Numbered from the stretch's first letter, positions 43,578 through 52,111 are shown. The stretch is DNA of 64,000 bases from JAAYCI01 sp031551695 (GCA_031551695.1 JAVBNG010000016.1:62001-126000), one strand, 5' to 3'. Program-made: numbers and translations. Notes: generated from the sequence alone by a model not told the origin.

Positions 43578-44441
43578 TCACCGGCGCAAAAACTCCTGCA
43601 TCTCCGTCATATTTTCCCAATAGCGCTTCGGCATGTGGTTCATGCGGCAGCGGGGATTTTCGCGCTCTTTGATGGCGATGGTTTTGTAAAACAGCCGCCA
43701 CAGGGCGCGGTAGTTTTCTTCCGTCTCGTCCGCCTCGGGAAATTCGATGCCCTCCAGCGGCACAATGCGGGCGCGGCGGCTTTCATAAATCAGCGCTGCT
43801 TTATTGGTTTTGTCGTAAATAAGAAAATTCTCCTGGGCGTAACGGTCCACAAAGTGTTCCGCCAAAAACGGCAACACAAAATTTTTCGGGGTGATTTGTG
43901 CCGTCAAAACGCCGTCGCAGTCGGAAAACCGCACAAATCCCTTCAGCAAATGGGTCTCGCCCATCAGGTGCTTCTCCGCCTTCAGCAAAGGCTCCACGTC
44001 TCTGTGGCCGAACAGGTATGGTGTTTTTGAGCCCTGCGCGTATCCCAGCAGCAAGAAGTTTAGGATTGCCAGCTCTTTTTGCTTGCAGCATGTTAAAAAC
44101 ACTGTCTCCACCAGCTCCAGCGCGCGCACCGAAATTTTACCGGAGATGGACGCGCGCACCCGGTGCGCCTTATCCTCCTCCGTGGCAATGGGCCGCATGG
44201 CAAACAGCGTGGGCTGTGCCGCGAACTCCGCCACGACGTCCACCGGCTTCGCCTTGCCATACACCGCGTGATACACGCAGCAATACAGCCCCGGCAGGCT
44301 GCCGTCGTACACCAAAATTTCGTCAGACGATTTGATAGTGAGTGTTTTAAGATTTTTTTGTGTGATTTCTGCTTTGTTCCGGCTGCCAGCCGCCGCAATC
44401 CTTTCCACACCCGCGCCGCTCACATCGCCTTCGCCAAACAT
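43578..44441 (-). CDS. DUF4130/TIGR03915 putative DNA repair or metabolism protein
   Basis: A protein of 287 residues starting MFGEGDVSGAGVERI after GAGGAGG. The start lies inside the end of the radical SAM gene (22-base overlap), so translation is coupled. Family stretches are YDGSLPGLYCCVYHAVYG, LLKAEKHLMGETHLLKGFVRFSDCDGVLTAQITPKNFVLPFLAEHFVDRYAQENFLIYDKT and CRMNHMPKRYWENMTEMQEF. Its partner protein is always a radical SAM enzyme of the TIGR03916 type, as here. The pair is predicted to act on DNA, linked to uracil-DNA glycosylase-like domains; the chemistry is unknown. Confidence 0.85.
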   Translation of the reverse strand: MFGEGDVSGAGVERIAAAGSRNKAEITQKNLKTLTIKSSDEILVYDGSLPGLYCCVYHAVYGKAKPVDVVAEFAAQPTLFAMRPIATEEDKAHRVRASISGKISVRALELVETVFLTCCKQKELAILNFLLLGYAQGSKTPYLFGHRDVEPLLKAEKHLMGETHLLKGFVRFSDCDGVLTAQITPKNFVLPFLAEHFVDRYAQENFLIYDKTNKAALIYESRRARIVPLEGIEFPEADETEENYRALWRLFYKTIAIKERENPRCRMNHMPKRYWENMTEMQEFLRR

Positions 44442-45769
44442 TGCACAGCCTCCTCTGCCGCGGCGGCAACGGCCAGCGCCTCCGCGTTTTGGGGCATGCC
44501 CTTCGGCGGCAGGGCCAGCGTTTGCCCCGCGCTGCCGAACATACTCAACTGTTCCGCACCCATGGCAAATATTTTCGGGTCGATCAGCGCCTTCACGGTT
44601 GCCTCGCGGCTGGTTTGCACGCCAAGGGGCGTGTCGCCGGTAACGATAAAATACTGCGCCCGCTTCAGCACCACGCCCATGCGCTTTAATTCCGCCATGC
44701 CAAGCCGGCCGCTTCTGCGCGCCAGCACAATGCGCGCCGCACTGCGCGGCCCAATGCCGGGCACGCGCAGCAAATCCTCCCGCGGCGCGCGGTTCACGTC
44801 CACCGGGAAAAAGTACATATTGTGCACGGCCCAATTGCATTTCGGGTCCAGATACGGGTTGAAGTTCGGCGAATTTTCGTTTAATATCTCGTCCGCCTCA
44901 AACTGGTATTGGCGCAGCAGCCAGTCCGCCTGGTACAGGCGGTGCTCCCGCAGCAGCGGCGGCTTCGTGTCCACACTGGGCAGCAGCGTGTCTTCCATCA
45001 CCGGCACATAGGCCGAATAAAACACGCGTTTCAAATTATATTTTTCATACAGCCCCGCCGCCAGTTTCAAGATACGGTAGTCGCTTTCCGGGCTTGCCCC
45101 CACAATCATCTGGGTGGCTTGCCCCGCCGAGGCGAAGGTGGGCGCGTTCCGGTACAGCGCCAGCTCCTGCCCGTTTTGCCGGATGCCGTTTTTGATGAGG
45201 CCCATGGGCTCCATAATGGCCTTTTTTGTTTTGCCCGGCGCCAGCAGTTTTAGGCTCTCTTCGCTGGGCATCTCAATATTCACGCTCAGGCGGTCCGCCA
45301 CCAGGCCCAGCCGCCAAACCAGCTCCGGCGACGCGCCGGGGATGGCTTTCGCGTGGATATAGCCCCAAAAATCATATTTTTTGCGCAGCAGTTCCAGCGT
45401 TTTGATCATGCGCTCCATGGTGTAATCCGGGTTTTGAATGACACCGCTGGACAAAAACAGCCCCTCAATGTAATTCCGCCGGTAAAACTGCACGGTCAGC
45501 TCCGCCAGTTCCTCCGGCGCGAACTCCGCGCGCTCCACGTCGTTCGTGCGGCGGTTCACGCAATATTTGCAGTCATACACACAGTCGTTGGAAAGCAGCA
45601 CCTTCAGCAGCGTAACGCACCGCCCGTCGGCGGAAAAGCTGTGGCAGCAGCCAAACACATTGGTATTGCCAAGTCCTCCCTTGTTTTTGCGGTCCGCGCC
45701 GGAGGAGGTGCACGCCGCATCGTATTTTGCGCCGTTCGCCAGTATTTCCAGCTTTTTTGCAAGGTCCAT
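44420..45769 (-). CDS. Radical SAM protein of the TIGR03916 type (putative DNA modification/repair)
   Basis: A protein of 449 residues from MDLAKKLEILANGAKYDAACTSSG, chosen because AAAGGAGG lies before it. The radical SAM cluster motif is Cys63-X3-Cys67-X2-Cys70 (NDCVYDCKYC). Other cysteines near the start (Cys20, Cys41, Cys42) are part of the family pattern NVFGCCHSFSADGRCVTLLK. A helix-hairpin-helix LLRVPGIGPRSAARIVLARR at about 333-352 argues for DNA contact. Forms an operon with the DUF4130 gene. The substrate is not known. Confidence 0.87.
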   Translation of the reverse strand: MDLAKKLEILANGAKYDAACTSSGADRKNKGGLGNTNVFGCCHSFSADGRCVTLLKVLLSNDCVYDCKYCVNRRTNDVERAEFAPEELAELTVQFYRRNYIEGLFLSSGVIQNPDYTMERMIKTLELLRKKYDFWGYIHAKAIPGASPELVWRLGLVADRLSVNIEMPSEESLKLLAPGKTKKAIMEPMGLIKNGIRQNGQELALYRNAPTFASAGQATQMIVGASPESDYRILKLAAGLYEKYNLKRVFYSAYVPVMEDTLLPSVDTKPPLLREHRLYQADWLLRQYQFEADEILNENSPNFNPYLDPKCNWAVHNMYFFPVDVNRAPREDLLRVPGIGPRSAARIVLARRSGRLGMAELKRMGVVLKRAQYFIVTGDTPLGVQTSREATVKALIDPKIFAMGAEQLSMFGSAGQTLALPPKGMPQNAEALAVAAAAEEAVQCLAKAM

Positions 45770-45973
45770 GGCCTGCCGCCTCCTTTCTCCGGCAGCGGTG
45801 CACACACAGCCCCGCCGCAACGATAACACAAACACAGCCCCACCGGCCACCCGGGAAGCCGCCTATATCGGCTATCGTAGACACCAACCGCCGCACAGGC
45901 ACACCTGCGGCAGAACTTCATGCTTTGAAGAAACCGGCGGCGTGTTTGCCATTGCGCACCGCACGCAAACGCG

Positions 45974-46588
45974 CTACCAGCGCGTTTTGGTCTCCACAAC
46001 TTTTCCCGCGATGTACAGATGGTCCAGTTCCTCGCCGGAAAGGATCTTCGTTTCGTATGCCGGGTTGAACGGCTGCAAAATCACCGCGTTCCCTTTGCGC
46101 AAAAACCGCTTCAGGGTGCCCTCTTCGTCGCCATATACAATCACACCAAGGTCGCCGTCGTCCAGCGTGGTTTGCTTGCGCACCAGGGCGAGGTCGCCAT
46201 CGTGGATGCGCGGCTCCATCGAATCGCCCTTCACCACAAGGTAAAAATAGCTTTCCGGGTCCCGTACGGTGGCGGCGGCTTCACCCAAATCCTCGGCAAA
46301 GGCCAGCGCGCCGTAGCCCGCGCGCACACTGCCCACCACAGGCACCATAGCTTCACTTGCGGGCATATACGGCCGCACCTCGCCCACAAGCGCCCCTTCG
46401 CGGCCCAGCAAAACATCCACCGACACGCCAAAATATTCCGCCAGCCGCATCAGGGTAATGGGGTCCGGCGAGGAGCGCCCGGTTTCCCATTTGCCCACGG
46501 CCTGCTGCGTAACACCCAGGCGGTTTGCCAGCTCTGCCTGCGTAACACCCTTTTGGTTGCGCAATTGGCGCAGTTTTAAAGAAGACAT
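45974..46588 (-). CDS. XRE-family repressor with S24 autocleavage domain (LexA/HdiR-like)
   Basis: A protein of 204 residues. Residues 5-60 are an XRE helix-turn-helix (LRQLRNQKGVTQAELANRLGVTQQAVGKWETGRSSP). Residues about 80-200 are an S24 peptidase domain: likely cleavage bond Ala90-Gly91 (SVRAGYGAL), catalytic Ser123 (VKGDSMEPRIHDGD) and Lys160 (GTLKRF). Such repressors inactivate themselves when RecA filaments form. An AGGAGGAG site precedes the ATG. It is divergent from a small membrane protein gene, and the two promoters carry the same operator. No phage genes surround it. Confidence 0.9.
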   Translation of the reverse strand: MSSLKLRQLRNQKGVTQAELANRLGVTQQAVGKWETGRSSPDPITLMRLAEYFGVSVDVLLGREGALVGEVRPYMPASEAMVPVVGSVRAGYGALAFAEDLGEAAATVRDPESYFYLVVKGDSMEPRIHDGDLALVRKQTTLDDGDLGVIVYGDEEGTLKRFLRKGNAVILQPFNPAYETKILSGEELDHLYIAGKVVETKTRW

Positions 46589-46698
46589 TGCGCTCCTCCT
46601 GTTTCTTTTTCAATAATATCGGGAACCAAAGGCGGCACAGATACACCGCGCCGTGGCTTCCGTGGTTTGCGTCTTTCCCATAAAATTTCCACAACCAC

Positions 46699-46727
46699 AG
46701 TATACAACTATTTGTTGTGTTTGTAAA
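46699..46727 (-). promoter_or_regulatory. Promoter of the XRE-S24 gene with operator in the spacer
   Basis: On the minus strand TTTACA (46722-46727), 17 bases, TATACT (46699-46704). The spacer holds the inverted repeat ACAAC-N5-GTTGT (46704-46718). Repressor binding would cover the promoter, so autoregulation is likely. Confidence 0.7.
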
Positions 46728-46756
46728 GTGAAATGTAAAAAATTTTGTTTTTGCGC

Positions 46757-46785
46757 TTGACAACAACCTTTGGTTGTGTTAGGCT
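46757..46785 (+). promoter_or_regulatory. Divergent promoter of the small membrane protein gene with the same operator
   Basis: TTGACA (46757-46762), 17 bases, TAGGCT (46780-46785). The spacer holds ACAAC-N5-GTTGT (46763-46777), identical in its arms to the site in the opposite promoter and 59 bases from it centre to centre. Confidence 0.7.
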
Positions 46786-46820
46786 GAGCTTACGAAATAA
46801 AGTTGTGCGGAGGCAAAGCC

Positions 46821-47138
46821 ATGCGCGTAAAAACACTCCAATTCCTATACCGGTGCGCGGCCCTTGTGGCAGGGCTCGCCGCGTTCCTTCTCGTAGACGC
46901 CGCCATTATCGGCACCATGCCGTGGCCCGTGGCCGCGCTGCTTTTGCCTGGTGCGCTGTACGCGGTTTACCGCTTGTTTACAGCCGCCGAGCGGCTGGAG
47001 CGAAAACAGCGCCACGCCGGTCGGCACCCCCACGGCGCCCAGGCCCGGCCGCGCCGGGCGCACAGCTTGCAGCCCGCGGTCGTTCACACCGCTATGCCAA
47101 CACCTGCGCCTTCTTCGGCGCCGCGCCGCGCCGCGTAA
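46821..47138 (+). CDS. Small two-helix membrane protein under XRE-S24 control
   Basis: A protein of 105 residues starting MRVKTLQFLYRCAALVAGLAAFL; GCGGAGG lies seven bases before the ATG. Two membrane helices, at about 12-31 and 35-52, form a hairpin. They are followed by a cytosolic tail rich in arginine, alanine and proline. I recognise no family. Its promoter is overlaid by the operator shared with the divergent repressor, so it is probably induced when the repressor cleaves itself. A damage-induced membrane effector is one reading; a simple accessory membrane protein is another. It is closed by a terminator. Confidence 0.75.
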   Translation: MRVKTLQFLYRCAALVAGLAAFLLVDAAIIGTMPWPVAALLLPGALYAVYRLFTAAERLERKQRHAGRHPHGAQARPRRAHSLQPAVVHTAMPTPAPSSAPRRAA

Positions 47139-47167
47139 TCCTATTGCCGCCTTACCCAGCACCATAT

Positions 47168-47208
47168 AAAAAACACGCGTTTGCCCGCAAAGCCAAACGC
47201 GTGTTTTT
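47168..47208. terminator. Terminator after the small membrane protein gene
   Basis: CACGCGTTTG (47174-47183) pairs with CAAACGCGTG (47194-47203). A and T runs flank it on both sides, so it can work in both directions. Confidence 0.85.
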
Positions 47209-47341
47209 ATTTGCTCATACAAAATCGGTCATAACGCTATGCCGGCCGCCAAAACGCTTGGCCATTTTCGCCCGACCGCCCATTCCCGCAAACAGGTGGC
47301 AGCGCAAAACCCCGACGGTTTCCGGACAGCCGGCGCGGCCT

Positions 47342-47905
47342 TCAGCGGCTTTTCGCCCCCGCAAGCTTCGCCTTTTGCGGCTCCAGCACCTTCAAAAGAA
47401 AAAACAGCATCGCCGTGTTGATGGGCAGCAAAACCAGATTGGTGGGAATGCGCGCGGCAATCACAGCTAAAAACGCCTTGCCGTACATCAACTGCAGCCA
47501 CATGGGGTTCAACAAAAAGCTGATAATAACCGTGGACGTGGCGCAAGCGCAAAGGGTGCGCCACAGTTTTACCGGGCGGTTCCACAGCCAGCAGCCGTAA
47601 ATGATGCCGTCTGCAAAAGCGCTGACGGTAAAGCCGATGAAATAGGCGCCGGTGGGCCTGATGAGAAAGCCGAGGATGTCCACCACAACAGCGGCCATGC
47701 CCGCAACCAGTGGGCCATACATGAACCCGGCAATGGCCGTTGTCAAAAAGGTAAAGCTGATGCGCAACAACTCGCCCACGGGCACAGACACAAATTTCAG
47801 CACCGTGCCAACAGCGGCCAAAATGCCCGCGCCGGTAAGGCTGCGCAGTTTTTTAATTTGGCCCGCAGCGCCAAGCCAAAAGTTCACAAAACTATTTTCG
47901 GACAC
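47342..47905 (-). CDS. folT: Folate ECF transporter S component
   Basis: A protein of 187 residues with about six membrane helices. The stretch LTGAGILAAVGTVLKFVSVPVGELLRISFTFLTTAIAGFMYGPLVAGMAAVVVDILGFLIRPTGAYFIGFTVSAFADGIIYG is typical of the FolT S component of energy-coupling factor transporters. The ECF ATPases and T component are not in the window, as usual for group II systems that share one module. GGAGG precedes the ATG-like start (GTG). Its leader holds a tetrahydrofolate riboswitch, which confirms the folate substrate. Confidence 0.92.
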   Translation of the reverse strand: MSENSFVNFWLGAAGQIKKLRSLTGAGILAAVGTVLKFVSVPVGELLRISFTFLTTAIAGFMYGPLVAGMAAVVVDILGFLIRPTGAYFIGFTVSAFADGIIYGCWLWNRPVKLWRTLCACATSTVIISFLLNPMWLQLMYGKAFLAVIAARIPTNLVLLPINTAMLFFLLKVLEPQKAKLAGAKSR

Positions 47906-48001
47906 AAAAATACCTCCTTAATTACGCGACACATCGCAATAAAAGACGGATGCCACATAATGGAGGTTTCGCCGTTCGGGGCGTCTACACTGCTATTATG
48001 C

Positions 48002-48102
48002 GACAGCGGGATGCAGAATACGCACCGCAAGCCAAAAGGCCTTTCGTCCGCCCGGCAACTCCCCGTCCGTGCGGCACTTTACGCGCGCAAACCTACTCTG
48101 CC
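48002..48102 (-). promoter_or_regulatory. Tetrahydrofolate riboswitch upstream of folT
   Basis: Read on the minus strand, the element has the ordered conserved blocks of the THF class: AGAGTAG, GCGTAAAGTG, GGACGGGGAGTTG, GGACGAAAGG, GCTTGCGGTGCG and CTGCATCCCGCTG. The ends GGCAG and CTGTC close the first helix. It lies 97 bases before folT. Downstream, ACCTCC (47962-47967) can pair with the GGAGGT ribosome site (47912-47917), suggesting control of translation. Ligand binding represses folate uptake when THF is plentiful. Confidence 0.85.
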
Positions 48103-48160
48103 TTGTTCAGTTGGTTCCGAAGACAGCCTGCCAGCGCAGCTGGGCACTGCCTTCCAGTGA

Positions 48161-48189
48161 ATTATACATCGCGCAAAACCGTTTGTACA
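48161..48189 (-). promoter_or_regulatory. Promoter of the folT transcript
   Basis: On the minus strand TGTACA (48184-48189), 17 bases, TATAAT (48161-48166). It gives a leader of about 250 bases that contains the whole riboswitch. With the riboswitch this accounts for the left half of the gap 47906-48404. The right half (48190-48404) is AT-rich and must hold the peptidase promoter, which I cannot place with confidence. Confidence 0.65.
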
Positions 48190-48404
48190 TACTTTTCGGA
48201 TTTATTTATTTTTTAACAAATTTTTGCCAGGGTTTTTGTTGTTCTGTGGCGAATTCCACCAATTTTTTTAGCCTTCGCCTATGCCTGTCTTCCGCGCAAA
48301 AAAGCTGTATTTTCGCTGCCGTTTTGTGTTATATTTATAGTTGCCACCGGCACCAGAGTGGCAAAGCGCCCCCCTGCGCCACCAAATGAAAAGAAGTGAT
48401 AATA

Positions 48405-50120
48405 ATGATAAAATTCAGCGATTGGGAGTACATTCGCCCGGACACGGACAAGGCCGTGCAGGCGCTTTCGCACATGGCCGAGGTTTTGGAAAACGCAAAA
48501 AACCCCGCCGTGGTACTGGAATGCTACGCCGAGGCCTCCCATGTGCTGGACGACATGGCCACCGCCGCCACCATCGCGTCCATTCGCCATACGGTAGACA
48601 CCACCGACGCCTTTTACGCCGCCGAAAACGACTATTTTGACGAGCGCACGCCGCTGATAACCGACAAAACCCTGTCGTTTTACCGCGCGCTTTTGGCAAA
48701 CCCTTATAAAGAGGCGTTGGCGGGGCACTACGGCGAGATTCTGCTGCAGAAAATGGAGCTGGCCGTAAAAAGCAGCGACGAACGCCTGATTCCGCTGCAG
48801 CAACAGGAAAATGCCCTGGAGACCCAGTACGAAAAGCTGTACGCCGGCGCAAAGATCCCCTTCGACGGCAAAGAGCTTACCGTGGCACAGTTGGGCCCGT
48901 ACAAAGAAAGCACCAATGCAGCCACGCGCCGCGCCGCATTTGAGGCGGAGGGCAAGTTTTTCGACGGCTGCCGCGAGGAACTGGACGACCTTTACACCCG
49001 CCTGGTGGATAACCGCACCCAGCAGGCTAAAACCCTCGGCTACGCCGATTTCACCGCCCTTGGCGACATCCGCATGGAGCGCCTTGGCTACACCCGGGCG
49101 GATATCCGCGCCTGCCGCGCCGAAATTTCCGCGGGCGTCGTTCCCTTTGCCGCACGTATGAAGCAAAACCAGACGGCGCGCCTTGGGCTGCCTTCACTCA
49201 AGTTCCAGGACAACACCCTCGCTTTTAAAGACGGCAACCCCACGCCGAAGGGCACGCCGGAAGAAATTTTGGCCTCCGGGCGCAAGATGTACCACGAGCT
49301 TTCACCCGAAACAACCACGTTTATTGATTTCATGATGGAAGGCGGCCTGTTCGACGTGCTGGCAAAGCCCGGCAAGGCCCCCGGCGGCTACTGCACCTCT
49401 ATCCCCTGCTACAAAAGCCCGTTCATTTTCTCGAATTTCAACGGCACCGCGGGCGACGTGGACGTGCTGACCCATGAGGCGGGCCACGCCTTCCAGGCGT
49501 ATTTGGCCGCGAAGGAGGACCTGCCGCCGGAGCTGCGCAGCCCGGGCCTTGAAAGCTGCGAGATCCACTCCATGAGCATGGAGTTTTTGACCGCGCCGTT
49601 CCACCATTTGTTTTTCAGCTACGAGACGGACAAATACACCCTTTCCCACGCCGAGGACGCTTTGTATTTCCTGCCATACGGCTGCATGGTGGACGAATTC
49701 CAGGACGAAGTGTACACCCGCGGGCATTTGACGGCGGAAGAGCGCAACACCCTTTGGCTGGAGCTGGAACAGAAATACCGCCCGTGGGTAAATTTCGACG
49801 GCCTGCCTTTTTACACACGGGGCGCCGGCTGGCAACGCCAACTGCACATTTACACCGCGCCTTTCTATTACATCGACTACGTGCTGGCCTCGGCCGTTGC
49901 CCTGCAGTTTTTTCTGGCGGCGGGCCAAAACCGCGGCGACGCGTGGCAAAAATACCTCACGCTGACAAAGCAGGCCGGGCGCCTTTCTTACACGGACCTG
50001 GTGCACTCCGCCGGGCTGAAAACGCCCTTCGAGCCGGGTGTGATGGAAGACATCAGCAAGCAGGTGGCCGGCTGGGCGGCGGGGTTTGAAGCTTCCCACG
50101 GCCTTGGCGCGAAAACGTAA
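48405..50120 (+). CDS. M3 family oligoendopeptidase
   Basis: A protein of 571 residues from MIKFSDWEYIRPDTDKAVQALSHM. The ATG at 48405 is preferred to a GTG three codons earlier. The zinc motif HEAGHAFQ places His357, Glu358 and His361; Glu386 in SCEIHSMSMEF is the third ligand. The whole length matches the PepF-like M3 oligoendopeptidases of Firmicutes (about 560-600). It lacks a signal peptide and should cleave short peptides in the cytosol. The ribosome site GAAGTG is modest. Confidence 0.92.
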   Translation: MIKFSDWEYIRPDTDKAVQALSHMAEVLENAKNPAVVLECYAEASHVLDDMATAATIASIRHTVDTTDAFYAAENDYFDERTPLITDKTLSFYRALLANPYKEALAGHYGEILLQKMELAVKSSDERLIPLQQQENALETQYEKLYAGAKIPFDGKELTVAQLGPYKESTNAATRRAAFEAEGKFFDGCREELDDLYTRLVDNRTQQAKTLGYADFTALGDIRMERLGYTRADIRACRAEISAGVVPFAARMKQNQTARLGLPSLKFQDNTLAFKDGNPTPKGTPEEILASGRKMYHELSPETTTFIDFMMEGGLFDVLAKPGKAPGGYCTSIPCYKSPFIFSNFNGTAGDVDVLTHEAGHAFQAYLAAKEDLPPELRSPGLESCEIHSMSMEFLTAPFHHLFFSYETDKYTLSHAEDALYFLPYGCMVDEFQDEVYTRGHLTAEERNTLWLELEQKYRPWVNFDGLPFYTRGAGWQRQLHIYTAPFYYIDYVLASAVALQFFLAAGQNRGDAWQKYLTLTKQAGRLSYTDLVHSAGLKTPFEPGVMEDISKQVAGWAAGFEASHGLGAKT

Positions 50121-50204
50121 TGCCGGTGTGGCACAATTGCCGCTTTCACCCCAGCGCCGCACAGCGGCGAGATTGACAGCCGCGGCGCGCGGCCCGAGAA
50201 ACCG

Positions 50205-51005
50205 ATGAAAGAAATAGACGCAAACAAACACGCGTGGGGCCAGGTCTCCGAAGAGCACTATTACGCCTTTAAACGGCGTTTCCTCGCGGGGGAACACCGC
50301 TTTAACCCGTACATTGAACAAGAGCTGGGGCTTTTGCACGGCAAGGATGTCATCCACTTGCAGTGCAACACCGGGGCCGACACCATTTTGCTGGCGCAAA
50401 AGGCCAACAGCGCCGTGGGCGTAGACCTGGTGCCGGACAATATCCGCTACGCCACGCTTCTTGCGGCGGACCTTGGCGTTGCCAACGCCCGTTTTATTGA
50501 GAGCGACATCATGGATTTTATGGACAAGCACGATGAAAAATACGACGTGGTGTTTGTGAGCGAAGGCGCCGTTTGCTGGTTGCCGGACCTTGTGCGGTGG
50601 GCAAAAACCATCCGCCATTTGCTGCGCGACGGCGGCTTTTTCTACATGTTCGACTCCCACCCCTTCTTCATGATGCTGGACGAGACAAAACTGGCCCACG
50701 GCGAATATGACGTAAAATACCCGTACTTTGGCAAGGCGCCGGATGTAGACGACTCCATCGGCGGCTACGCCAGCGAGCGAAAATACGGCGTTGAGGCGTA
50801 CTCCTGGCAGCACACCGTGGGCGATTACCTCAACGCCCTTGCCGGCGCGGGCATGCATGTGGAATTCTTCCATGAGTTCGAGGAAAATTTCTTCGATTCC
50901 GGCGGCCTAACGGACCTTGGCGGCGGCCTTTACAATATCCCGCTCAACACGGGCAAGTTCCCCATGTCGTTCAGCTTACGCGCCACACCCACGCCGCGAA
51001 AATAA
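50205..51005 (+). CDS. Class I SAM-dependent methyltransferase
   Basis: A protein of 266 residues. The SAM-binding motif reads VIHLQCNTGADTILLAQKANSAVGVDLVPDNI, with Cys-Asn-Thr-Gly in the usual GxGxG place. The later acidic motif is DVVFVSEGAVCWLPDL. Its start MKEIDANKHAWGQVSEEHYYAFK is shared with small-molecule methyltransferases of Firmicutes. The substrate is unknown. It is downstream of the M3 peptidase by 84 bases and ends at a shared terminator; the ribosome site is weak. Confidence 0.85.
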   Translation: MKEIDANKHAWGQVSEEHYYAFKRRFLAGEHRFNPYIEQELGLLHGKDVIHLQCNTGADTILLAQKANSAVGVDLVPDNIRYATLLAADLGVANARFIESDIMDFMDKHDEKYDVVFVSEGAVCWLPDLVRWAKTIRHLLRDGGFFYMFDSHPFFMMLDETKLAHGEYDVKYPYFGKAPDVDDSIGGYASERKYGVEAYSWQHTVGDYLNALAGAGMHVEFFHEFEENFFDSGGLTDLGGGLYNIPLNTGKFPMSFSLRATPTPRK

Positions 51006-51019
51006 ACGCAAAATCAGAA

Positions 51020-51049
51020 AAGCGCCCCTGCCGAAAGGCCGGGGCGCTT
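51020..51049. terminator. Bidirectional terminator between the methyltransferase and metA
   Basis: AAGCGCCCC (51020-51028) pairs with GGGGCGCTT (51041-51049). T runs follow on both strands; the two genes converge on it. Confidence 0.85.
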
Positions 51050-51072
51050 CATTTTTCCACATTCAAGTTCTC

Positions 51073-51990
51073 TCAGTCCAGCCTTGTCAAATCGAACGGC
51101 GTGGTTTGGTACACATAATAGTTCAGCCAGTTGGAATACAGCAAATTGCCGTGGCTGCGCCAGCGGAACAAAATGCCTTCTTCGGGGTCGTCGTTCCGGT
51201 AATAATGCCGGGGCAGGGCGGGGGAAAGGCCGCGGGAGGTGTCGCGCAGGTACTCGTTTTGTAGCGTTTCTTTATCATATTCCATGTGGCCAAGAATGTA
51301 GATTTCGCGGCCGTTTTCGGTGCTCAGCAAATGGATGCCCGCTTCCCCGCTGTCGGCCAAAACCCGCAGGGCGGGCACCTTTGCCACGTCCGCCGCGGCA
51401 ACGCCCGCGTGGCGTGAATGGGGCACGTAAAAATATTCGTCGAAGCCGCGCACCAGCGGGTTCGACGGCCGCACCACCCGGTGCTCGTACACGCCGGACA
51501 GTTTCTCCGGCAGCATTTCCTTGTCGATGCCGTAGTGGTAATACAGCCCGGCCAGCGCCCCCCAGCACAGGTAGATGGTGGAGTACACATTGTGCTTGGC
51601 AAATTCAAACAAATCGCACATCTCCGCCCAATAGTCCACGTCCTCGTAGGCCATGTGCTCCAGCGGCGCGCCGGTGATGATCATCCCGTCGAACCGGCTG
51701 CGCTTCACTTCGTCCAGGGTTTTGTAAAACGCGGCCAGGTGGGCGGCGCCGGTGTTTTTGCTTTCGTGGCTTTCCGTACGCAGCAGCGTAAGGCGCACCT
51801 GCAAAGGCGAATTCGCCAGCACCCGCGACAGCTGCGTCTCCGTCACGATTTTTTCCGGCATCAGATTTACGATCAATATTTCCAGCGGGCGAATGTCCTG
51901 GCTTTGGGCGCGCTCATGGGGCATCACGAAAATATTTTCGTCCTGCAGCGCCGTGTAGGCCGGCAAATCCTTCGGGATGATGAGCGGCAT
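51073..51990 (-). CDS. metA: Homoserine O-acetyltransferase (MetA family)
   Basis: A protein of 305 residues. The catalytic residues Cys142 (LCWGAL), His235 and Glu237 (GHMEYD) fall at exactly the numbering known for MetA. Residue 111 is glutamate (GAPLEHMAYEDVDYW). In MetA proteins Glu111 goes with acetyl-CoA and Gly111 with succinyl-CoA, so this should be an acetyltransferase even though the family is often labelled succinyltransferase. It activates homoserine for methionine synthesis. It lies downstream of the O-acetylhomoserine sulfhydrylase gene, which uses the product. Confidence 0.93.
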   Translation of the reverse strand: MPLIIPKDLPAYTALQDENIFVMPHERAQSQDIRPLEILIVNLMPEKIVTETQLSRVLANSPLQVRLTLLRTESHESKNTGAAHLAAFYKTLDEVKRSRFDGMIITGAPLEHMAYEDVDYWAEMCDLFEFAKHNVYSTIYLCWGALAGLYYHYGIDKEMLPEKLSGVYEHRVVRPSNPLVRGFDEYFYVPHSRHAGVAAADVAKVPALRVLADSGEAGIHLLSTENGREIYILGHMEYDKETLQNEYLRDTSRGLSPALPRHYYRNDDPEEGILFRWRSHGNLLYSNWLNYYVYQTTPFDLTRLD

Positions 51991-52111
51991 GTCTTCTCCT
52001 CTTTTCCGGTTGTGCTTGCACTTGCGCCGGGGCAGGGCGGCGCCTACTTGCGCCTCCCATTATTACAGACATTTTAACATAAAACTACGTCATTTTTATG
52101 AAACTTTGCGC

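Noticed and set aside
46821..47138. The repressor and small protein as a prophage remnant
   Set aside because: No integrase, terminase, capsid or attachment repeats lie nearby; the flanks are ordinary chromosomal genes.
50205..51005. The methyltransferase as part of a restriction or other defence system
   Set aside because: It has a small-molecule type SAM domain with no DNA target-recognition region and no nuclease neighbour.
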